From assembly GCA_021163105.1 (NCBI GenBank), contig JAGGXJ010000086.1, positions 1-55,275 of the forward strand: DNA of 55,275 nt, written 5' to 3'. Below are positions 8,469 through 16,498 of the stretch, in pieces. Source of the stretch: Syntrophobacterales bacterium (GTDB taxonomy: Bacteria > Desulfobacterota > Syntrophia > Syntrophales > UBA2210). A program made the position numbers and the translations under genes. Under the pieces are notes generated by a model. The model saw only the letters and a program-made list of their open reading frames with translations. It had not been told where the DNA came from and made no database searches. Each line of letters begins with the position of its first letter. Position 1 is the stretch's first letter.

Positions 8469-11168
8469 TCAGGCTGCTTCTATCTTTACCGCGCAGACCT
8501 TGTATTCGGGAATTTTCCCGATGGGGTCGAGCGCCGGATTGGTAAGAAGATTTACGGCTGCTTCACTGAAATGGAAATTCATAAATATGGTGCCCTCAGG
8601 TGGGGTATCAACCACACTGGCTTTTACCTTAAGGCTGCCACGCCGCGATGTAACCGTTATAAAATCGCCTTCTTTAATTTTCAGTTTTTCCGCATCCCTT
8701 GAATTTATCTCTGCCAGGCTCTCAGGATATCGTTCGTTGAGTCCCTCGCTTCTTCTTGTCATAGTTGCCGTATGAAAGTGATAGAGAACACGCCCGGTTG
8801 TAAGAATGAAAGGATATTCATTATCGGGCAGCTCATCCGAAGGTCTATAATCTATTGCGGAAAAGAGTCCCAATCCTCTGGAGAACTTACCCTTATGCAG
8901 ATATCTGGTACCGGGATGGTCCGTGCTGGGGCAAGGCCACTGAATCCCTTCCTCCTCTATGCGTTCGTAGGTAATGCCCGCGTAGCTGGGAGCCAAGCCG
9001 TTTATCTCGTCCATAATCTCTTTAGCGGAAGAGTAGCTCATAGCGTAGTTCATCTTTGTCGCCAGTTCGGAGATTATCTGCCAGTCAGCTTTTGCCTCAC
9101 CAGGTGCATCAACGGCCTTTCTTATACGTTGAACTCTCCTCTCCGTATTGCTGAATGTGCCATTCTTTTCGGCAAAACATGCTGATGGCAGCACCACGTC
9201 GGCAAGTTGTCCCGTTTCGTTCAGAAAGATGTCCTGTACAACAAGGATGTCAAGATTTTTAAGGGATGCCTCAACGTGGGTGAGGTCAGGATCGCTGACC
9301 ATCGGGTTTTCTCCCATGATGTAGAGGCCTTTAAGGTCTCCATCATGTGCCGCGTTCATAATTTCCATGATGGTGAGGCCGGGTTTTGCCGGCAGTGAAA
9401 CGCCCCATGACTTTTCAAATTTGGTCCTGGCATCATCATTTGCTATAGGCTGATATGCCGGGAGAACATTTGGAAGCGCACCCATATCGCAGGCGCCCTG
9501 GACGTTGTTCTGGCCTCTGAGAGGATTGACCCCGCCACCTTCCACTCCGACATTACCGCACAGCATTGACAGATTTGCGCAGGATTTAACGGCGTCCGTT
9601 CCGTGCGAATGCTGTGTAATGCCCATAGCATACAGGATGGACGCACTGTTTGCCTCCGCGTATATGCGAGCGGCAATTCTGAGATCATCGGCTGGTACCC
9701 CTGTAATGTCTTCGACATGGTCGGGGGTATATTTTGCGACGGTCTCTTTCATGGTCTCAAAACCCTCTGTACGATTCGCCACGTATTCCTTCGCGTAAAG
9801 TCTCTCATCAATGATTGAGTTCATCAGACCATTAAGAACGGCCACATTTGTGCCGGGTTTGGGACGCAGCCATATATCGGCATAGTCCACAAGGCCGATC
9901 TTTCTGGGATCGATCACGATCAGTTTGGCACCATGCTGGCGGACAGCCCTCTTTACGCCCGAGCCTATCACCGGGTGATTCTCTGTTGTGTTAGTTCCTA
10001 TCGCGAGAATTGCATCCGTAAATTCTATCTCTTCTATGGAATTGGTCATTGCGCCTGATCCGAATGTGGCAGCCAGACCGGCTACCGTAACGGAGTGTCA
10101 GAGACGGGCGCAGTGATCGATGTTATTTGTACCGATCACCGCTCTCATGAATTTCTGGAAGAGATAGTTTTCCTCGTTGGTACAGCGTGCCGAGGAGAGC
10201 CCCGCAATACTGTCAGGCCCGTCTTTCTCTTTTATAGAGGCAAATTTTTCTGCGATATAGCCGTAGGCCTCTTCCCAGCTTGCCGCTTTCAACTCTCCAT
10301 CCATGCGAATAAGAGGCGTTTTTAGGCGATCGGAATTGTCTATGAAGTTCATTCCAAATCTGCCCTTGGAACAGAGCATTCCATGATTGGGCTTGCCATA
10401 ATCCATATTTGTTGTGACCTTGACAACTTTTCCATCACTGACATTGAGGTCCATCTGGCATCCTACTCCGCAATAGGGGCATGTTGTGCGCACCTTTTTC
10501 ATTTCCCACGGACGCCCTTTAAACCTTGCCTGTTTGAATGTCAGGGCCCCGACGGGGCACGCGTCGACACATGCGCCACAGAACACACATTCGGAATCTA
10601 TGTAATCTGCGTCGAAGGCAGGGCTGACCTTTGTGTGTGATCCGCGCATTGAGAAGTCGAGAACTTCGTGAACCTGTATCTCATTACAGACTCGGATGCA
10701 TCTTCCGCAGAGGATACACTTGTTGAGATCTCTCTGTATCATGGAATTGGTGTCTTCTATCTCATATCCCGGGAGATCGATCTCAAAGCGGGGTTTTTCA
10801 ATGCCCAGTTCGTATATGAGATCCTGAAGTTCACAGTCTCCGTTCTTTTCACATTGAAGGCAGTTGTGATTTCCTGATGACCACAGAAGTTCCGCCACCA
10901 TCCTGCGGGCATTCATAACCTTTTCGGTATTGGTCTGCACAACCATGCCCGGACTTACAGGTGTGCAGCACGAAGCTTCAAGTTTTCCAGCAGTTCCAAT
11001 CTCGACAACACATACGCGGCAGGCACCTGCTGGTTTGGTGTTGGGATAATAGCAAAGGGTTGGAATATGTATCCCATTTTCTTTAGCAATTTCCAGAATG
11101 GTTTGTCCTGAAGATGCCTCTATCTTTTTCCCGTCAATTGTTAATGAAATTTTGTTGCCCATCTTCAC
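8469..11168 (-). CDS. fdhA: Selenocysteine-containing formate dehydrogenase catalytic subunit with N-terminal NuoG-like ferredoxin domains; in-frame UGA(Sec) at 10098-10100
   Basis: ORF 10098-11168 ends ..[12 protein letters not shown]; same frame continues [25 protein letters not shown].. into ORF 8469-10049; MGD motifs throughout; N-terminal 2Fe-2S and multiple 4Fe-4S motifs. Confidence 0.95.
10068..10100 (-). promoter_or_regulatory. Sec UGA codon plus bacterial SECIS-like hairpin
   Basis: Minus strand: UGA CACUCCGUUAC [GGUAGCC] GGUCU [GGCUGCC]; 7-bp stem, GGUCU apical loop starting 18 nt after UGA. Confidence 0.9.
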
Positions 11169-11173
11169 TCCTC

Positions 11174-12895
11174 CTAACCCCTTTTTACGAGATCTTCAAA
11201 TTCACCCCTAAACTTTGCAACCATTGCTTCTATGGGCATTGCAAATGCATCGCCTGTAGGACACAATGTCAACCCTTTGATCGTGTCGCATGTATCAAGA
11301 ATAGTGTCAATATTTTCGATAGTTCCTTCACCGCTTGTCAGTTTCCCGAGCAAAACTTTGATGGTTTTTGAACCTTCTCTGCCAGGAACGCACTGCCCGC
11401 AGCATTCATGGGCATAAAAATTTATTGTCCGCAGGGCCAGCTCGGGAATAGACATGGTATCATTGATGACCATGATTCCACCGGAGCCAAGCATGGTGCC
11501 TGCTTTAGCACATGAATCGTAGTCCATCTTAAGGTCGCCTATTTCGTCAGCTTTTAAAATCGGCACAGACAGACCTCCGACAATAACAGCTTTCAAGTTT
11601 CCTTTTACCCCACCGGCTGTTTCGAGAATAACCTTAAGGGATGTTCCTAAAGGATACTCGTAAACCCCAGGTTTGTTGACATGACCGCTTACCCCATAGA
11701 GTTTAGGGCCAAAGTTTCCCTCAGTACCGATCTTTTTAAATTCCTGTACCCCTTTCTCCACGATAAAAGGAACACAGGAGAGTGTTTCTACATTGTTAAC
11801 AATGGTAGGAGAGCCATAAAGACCAACATTGGCAGGAAATGGAGGTTTGACTCTCGGGTTCCCTCTTTTGCCCTCTATAGACTCGATTAACGCTGTTTCT
11901 TCCCCGCAAACATATGAGCCGGCGCCCCGGTGAACTACAATATCAACATGATTGAGCTGGCCATCTTTTTTTGCCTGTCTTATGGCATTCTCAAGGATAT
12001 CCGCAATCCATCTAAATTCTCCCCGAATATAAATGAAGGCCTTTTCGGCTCCTATTGCATAAGCTGAAATGGCTATTCCCTCAATCATAAGATGCGGATC
12101 ATACTGCATGATTTGCCTGTCTTTAAAAGTTCCTGGCTCACCCTCATCCGCATTGCATATTAAATAGACAGGTCGAGAATTATCTTTAGGGAGAAACCCC
12201 CACTTCACTCCTGCGGGAAAACCGGCGCCACCACGTCCTCTAATCATCGATCCCTTAACCATGTCAACAATTTCAGATGGTTGCATCTTGAAGGTTTTTT
12301 TAAGTGCTTCATAACCACCACCCTTCTTATAAACGGTGATATCTGTAGCATCTGAAATGCCCCGATTTTTCAAAAGGATATTACACTCTGTCCCGAAGTT
12401 TGAAAACGTGTCAGGTTCAGGCATTTTACCGGACTTCAGCGATTCAACCAGTTCATCCACTTTCTCGATTGTTAAGTTTTCATAATACGTATCATTAACC
12501 TGAACCACAGGACAGGTGCCACAGGAACCAAGGTCTTCAACAGAGGAAAGGGTGAAGAGGCCATCGCCGGTTGTCCCCCCAACCTCGATTCCTAATTTTT
12601 TCTTGAGATGTTCAACAATTTCATATGCACCGGATAGGAAACCCGGTATATTTGTATCGACCTGCAGGTGATATTTACCTACCGGTTTAGTATTATACAT
12701 TGTATAATACGTCGTTACACCAAAAGCTCTGCTGTTAGGTACACCTACAATTTTAGCTACCTCTTTAATGTCTTCATTAGACAAAAAATTGTTGTTTTTA
12801 CGCTGGGCTATTTCTAAAGCAGGCATAAGGGCCGATTTTCTGGAAGGATAGAGATTAGCCAGCTCAGATACTCTTTCTTCTGTTTCTTCGTTCAT
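11174..12895 (-). CDS. NADH dehydrogenase-type NuoE-NuoF fusion (diaphorase subunit of formate dehydrogenase), with altered Fe-S ligands
   Basis: 573 aa: NuoE-like thioredoxin domain (1-~165), then NuoF with GRGGAGFPAG, NADEGEPGTFKDR, VCGEETALIESIEGKRG. Confidence 0.9.
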   Translation of the reverse strand: MNEETEERVSELANLYPSRKSALMPALEIAQRKNNNFLSNEDIKEVAKIVGVPNSRAFGVTTYYTMYNTKPVGKYHLQVDTNIPGFLSGAYEIVEHLKKKLGIEVGGTTGDGLFTLSSVEDLGSCGTCPVVQVNDTYYENLTIEKVDELVESLKSGKMPEPDTFSNFGTECNILLKNRGISDATDITVYKKGGGYEALKKTFKMQPSEIVDMVKGSMIRGRGGAGFPAGVKWGFLPKDNSRPVYLICNADEGEPGTFKDRQIMQYDPHLMIEGIAISAYAIGAEKAFIYIRGEFRWIADILENAIRQAKKDGQLNHVDIVVHRGAGSYVCGEETALIESIEGKRGNPRVKPPFPANVGLYGSPTIVNNVETLSCVPFIVEKGVQEFKKIGTEGNFGPKLYGVSGHVNKPGVYEYPLGTSLKVILETAGGVKGNLKAVIVGGLSVPILKADEIGDLKMDYDSCAKAGTMLGSGGIMVINDTMSIPELALRTINFYAHECCGQCVPGREGSKTIKVLLGKLTSGEGTIENIDTILDTCDTIKGLTLCPTGDAFAMPIEAMVAKFRGEFEDLVKRG

Positions 12896-13010
12896 TTTGA
12901 CGCCCCCCCCAATTTTTATATTTTTATTCGTTTACTTGTTTATATAATCGCGCTTCTGCTGAATATGGTATAGAGCATAGTGCTTACCCCCATACCTTTT
13001 AATTGTCTCT

Positions 13011-13715
13011 CTATCCTTCAAAACTCAGATTTCTTTCCTTCTCTTCTTCTTTGTCTGTCTTTCGCTGGTCAACAAAAAATATTAAGCTCTCTAATTCACA
13101 GGCCATATCAACATCGGAGATAAAAACATCATCGTTTGTTCTTAAAGCGACCGGTGCAAAATTCAAAATCCCTTTTATGCCTGCACCCATAAGTTTGTCT
13201 GCTACATCTTGGGCCACATCAGGAAGCGTCGCAATTATTGCGATTTCCATATTGTCTGTTTTAATAACCTCAGCCAGATTTTCCACGCTGTGAATTTTGA
13301 CACCGGAAAAATTTTTACCTATCTTATTGTTGTCAATATCAAAGGCACAGATAATCTTAAGATGAAACTTGGAAAAACCTTCAAATCTTAAAAGAGCGCT
13401 CCCCAAACTTCCCACGCCGACTAAAGCTACTCTCCACTCCTTATCTATACCCAAAATAGATTCTAACTCACTTATTAACCTCTCAATTTCATACCCTACT
13501 CCTCGTTTACCAAATTCTCCAAAATAGGAGAGGTCTCTTCTGAATTGTTCGGGAGAAACATTTGAGCACTTTGATATCTCACCTGATGAGATAATCTTTA
13601 CATTATTTTCCTTGAATCTTCTCAAGTTCCTGAGATAGAGACTCAGCCTTCTGATTGTTTCTGCAGAAAAGCATTTTTTCTTAGTGCAGATTGTATGCTG
13701 TGATAATTTTCTCAC
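13011..13715 (-). CDS. rex: Redox-sensing transcriptional repressor Rex
   Basis: N-terminal winged helix (ETIRRLSLYLRNL; SPEQFRRDLSYFGEFGKRGVGY) and Rossmann domain (VALVGVGSLGSALL); GTG start after AAAGGA. Confidence 0.93.
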   Translation of the reverse strand: MRKLSQHTICTKKKCFSAETIRRLSLYLRNLRRFKENNVKIISSGEISKCSNVSPEQFRRDLSYFGEFGKRGVGYEIERLISELESILGIDKEWRVALVGVGSLGSALLRFEGFSKFHLKIICAFDIDNNKIGKNFSGVKIHSVENLAEVIKTDNMEIAIIATLPDVAQDVADKLMGAGIKGILNFAPVALRTNDDVFISDVDMACELESLIFFVDQRKTDKEEEKERNLSFEG

Positions 13716-13716
13716 T

Positions 13717-13734
13717 TTGTTTATCCTTTCACAA
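13717..13734 (-). promoter_or_regulatory. Candidate Rex operator
   Basis: Minus strand TTGTGAAAGGATAAACAA resembles the Rex consensus TTGTGAA-N4-TTCACAA; adjoins the promoter and overlaps the rex SD. Confidence 0.6.
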
Positions 13735-13735
13735 G

Positions 13736-13764
13736 CTCATAACAAACGAATAAATCCATGTCAA
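13736..13764 (-). promoter_or_regulatory. Sigma70-type promoter of rex: TTGACA-N17-TATGAG
   Basis: Revcomp of 13759-13764 is TTGACA, of 13736-13741 is TATGAG, 17-nt spacing. Confidence 0.7.
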
Positions 13765-13835
13765 GTAAAAACATTGCATTTCACATTTTTTTCTTGACAA
13801 TTCAAATTATAAGGTTTATTCGGAAGATGACTCAT

Positions 13836-13850
13836 GGTCATACTTTGACC
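13836..13850. promoter_or_regulatory. Inverted repeat GGTCA-N5-TGACC upstream of tetR-family gene (candidate operator)
   Basis: Perfect 5-bp arms GGTCA tactt TGACC in the rex/tetR divergent intergenic region. Confidence 0.4.
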
Positions 13851-13922
13851 TTTGTTTAGTTATTGGCAACTGGCGGTAAATACAAAATCAGTTAAAACAA
13901 AATTGGAAACGGGAGTATAAAA

Positions 13923-14561
13923 ATGGCGCCTGGGGAACGTAGAAAGAGAGAAAAGGAGCAGAGAAGAAAGACGATTCTCAAGGCTGCCAGGAAACTGTTC
14001 TTTAAGCGAGGGTACAATCCAGTCACTGTTTCAGATATCGCGAAAAAGGTTGAATTGAGCAAAGGGGCGATTTATCTCTATTTCAGCAGTAAAGAGGAGA
14101 TATGTGCCCAAGTGCTGCTGGATGATATTGAAAAATTCCACGGTGAGGTGCTCCCGATATTCGAGGGAGGGGCCGGCGCGTCAGAAATATTTGCTGAGTT
14201 TGCCCATATGTATGTGGATTTTTTCCTGAAGGACAGGGAGCTGTTCAGGATGTTTATGAATTTCATGTTGCATGCCAATAATCTGAATCTGCCGGATGAT
14301 ACAAACAAGAGGATTATCCGGGAAACAAACAAGGCAGTCTCCGTTACTGAGAATATATTTCAATACGGAATTGACAAAGGTGAATTTACTCTCAGAAAAG
14401 AAGATATAAGAACCATGAGGAATACATTCTGGGGGATGCTTAACGGGATAATTTCACTTCACCTTTTCATAGGCAGAGAATCAACCAGAGAAGAGAGGAT
14501 ACGCTCCAATGTTAATAAATGTTTGGGCATTTTTATAGAGGGTCTAAAAAAAACTGAATGA
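13923..14561 (+). CDS. TetR/AcrR family transcriptional regulator
   Basis: ILKAARKLFFKRGYNPVTVSDIAKKVELSKGAIYLYFSSKEEI HTH. Confidence 0.92.
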   Translation: MAPGERRKREKEQRRKTILKAARKLFFKRGYNPVTVSDIAKKVELSKGAIYLYFSSKEEICAQVLLDDIEKFHGEVLPIFEGGAGASEIFAEFAHMYVDFFLKDRELFRMFMNFMLHANNLNLPDDTNKRIIRETNKAVSVTENIFQYGIDKGEFTLRKEDIRTMRNTFWGMLNGIISLHLFIGRESTREERIRSNVNKCLGIFIEGLKKTE

Positions 14562-14576
14562 GGAGGGTGCAGGATT

Positions 14577-16442
14577 ATGGGAAATACATTGGTTAACACG
14601 AGGGACCAGAGGTTCATTTTGTTTGAGCAGCTGGGTATCGAGGATCTTTTTACCGCCGGGAAGTATGAGGATTACTCGCAGGAAGTGGTTGACATGATGT
14701 TGACCGAGGCGGAGAAGATGGCTGTGGACGTCATTCTTCCCACCTACGATGTCGGTGACAGGGAAGGTGCTGTTTTCGCGGACGGAAAAGTTACCGTTCC
14801 GGCTTGTATTCATGATGCCCTTAAGAAGTTTAATGAGGGAGGGTGGGGCTGCGCCCCTGCGGATCCGGAAGTTGGAGGACAGAACGTGCCGCTCTGTGTG
14901 TGGAGCGCCTGTACGGAACTGCTTGACTCGGCAAATTTTGCGTTTATGATGTATCCTGGATTGACAATGGGAGCGGCTCATCTGATCTGGCTATACGGCA
15001 CGGAAGAACAAAAAAATACCTACATGTACAAGATGTTTGCCGGTGAATGGGGCGGCACCATGTGCCTGACAGAGCCGGGCGCGGGCAGTGATGTGGGGGC
15101 CACGAGGGCGATCGCAAAGAGACTGCCTGATGGTACCTTCAGTATCGAGGGTACGAAATCCTTTATCTCCTCCGGTGACAATGATCTTTATTCCAATATC
15201 ATCCATCCCGTTCTTGCCAGGATCGAAGGAGATCCTCCGGGGACAGGCGGGATTTCCATCTTTATCGTTCCCAAGTTCAAGGTGAATGAGGACGGGAGCG
15301 TGGGTGAATCCAATGATGTTATCACGGGCGGTATCGAGCACAAGATGGGTATAAAGGCATCAGCCACCGCTACGCTGAACTTCGGTGAAAACGGGAAATG
15401 TGTCGGTTACCTTCTGGGCAAGGAACGTGCCGGCATGAAGATAATGTTCGACATGATGAATAATGCCAGGTTGGAAGTAGGAATGCAGGGTCTCGGACAC
15501 GCGTCCGCATCTATGGAACATGCCGTTCAGTATGCTAAAGAGAGGATTCAGAGCAGGCACATTATGGAGATGACGCTTCCCGATGCGAAGGCAGTACCTA
15601 TTATCCAGCATCCCGATATCAGACGATCTCTCCTCTGGATGAAATCTCATGTCGAGGGCATGAGGGCGATGAACTATTTTGTTGGTTACTGCATCGATAA
15701 GGCAGAGACCACAACTGACGAAGCTGAAAAGAAAAAATGTAAAGGTTTCGTTGAAATCCTGACGCCCATCATCAAGGCCTATTGTTCTGACAAGGCCTGC
15801 GAGATCTGCTCGCTTGGCATCGATGTATATGGCGGTTACGGGTACATCCAGGAATATCCGATGGAACAGTATCTGAGAGACGCTAAAATTTCCTGTCTCT
15901 ATGAGGGGACAAACTATATCCAGGCACTTGATTTTGTTGGAAGAAAGATGGGTCAAAACAGGGGTATGAATCTTATGAACCTGTTTGGGCTGATTGATGC
16001 CGACATTAAGAAGGCCAAGGAGAACGATGAGTTAAAAGAATATGCAGAACATCTTGAGGAAGCCTACAATGCCGCTGTCGGCATTGCGATGCAGTTTGCC
16101 GAATGGGGCAAGAGCTCCAGCGTATTGCTTCCTATCATGAATGCGAGGCCGTACCTTATGGTTATGGGTGATCTTTTTGTCGGATGGCAGCTTATCCAGG
16201 CGGCGGTTATCGCTTCCGAAAAACTTGTTGCCATGTATGCCGAAGCCGGTGCGGAAGGTTCTCTGGCAAAGCAGAGGGCTCTTGCGCGGAAAAATGCGGA
16301 CGCCGCGTTCTATCAGGGAAAGATTGCATCAGCGAAATACTTTGCATGTAACGTCCTTCCGACAATTGAGGGCAGATGCAAATGTATTACACTGGCGGAT
16401 AAGACCCCCATTGAGATGCTGGAGGATTCTTTTGCGGTTTAA
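14577..16442 (+). CDS. Acyl-CoA dehydrogenase (large, C-terminally extended type)
   Basis: 621 aa; MCLTEPGAGSDVG, YGGYGYIQEYPMEQYLRDAKISCLYEGTNYIQ. Confidence 0.93.
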   Translation: MGNTLVNTRDQRFILFEQLGIEDLFTAGKYEDYSQEVVDMMLTEAEKMAVDVILPTYDVGDREGAVFADGKVTVPACIHDALKKFNEGGWGCAPADPEVGGQNVPLCVWSACTELLDSANFAFMMYPGLTMGAAHLIWLYGTEEQKNTYMYKMFAGEWGGTMCLTEPGAGSDVGATRAIAKRLPDGTFSIEGTKSFISSGDNDLYSNIIHPVLARIEGDPPGTGGISIFIVPKFKVNEDGSVGESNDVITGGIEHKMGIKASATATLNFGENGKCVGYLLGKERAGMKIMFDMMNNARLEVGMQGLGHASASMEHAVQYAKERIQSRHIMEMTLPDAKAVPIIQHPDIRRSLLWMKSHVEGMRAMNYFVGYCIDKAETTTDEAEKKKCKGFVEILTPIIKAYCSDKACEICSLGIDVYGGYGYIQEYPMEQYLRDAKISCLYEGTNYIQALDFVGRKMGQNRGMNLMNLFGLIDADIKKAKENDELKEYAEHLEEAYNAAVGIAMQFAEWGKSSSVLLPIMNARPYLMVMGDLFVGWQLIQAAVIASEKLVAMYAEAGAEGSLAKQRALARKNADAAFYQGKIASAKYFACNVLPTIEGRCKCITLADKTPIEMLEDSFAV

Positions 16443-16498
16443 GACATAATGAACGTGAATCAAGGCGCTTGTTTTATGCCTAATAAAGGAGGAATAAC

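Noticed and set aside
8469-10049. Separate truncated fdhA gene or pseudogene
   Set aside because: The interrupting codon is a UGA at the catalytic Sec position, followed by a SECIS-like hairpin and unbroken frame; treated as a single selenoprotein.
13794-13822. Sigma70 promoter for tetR (TTGACA ... TATTCG)
   Set aside because: The -35 is perfect but the -10 at 17-nt spacing matches poorly; not listed as a feature.
15360-15956. 198-aa minus-strand ORF
   Set aside because: Antisense to acyl-CoA dehydrogenase; no motifs.
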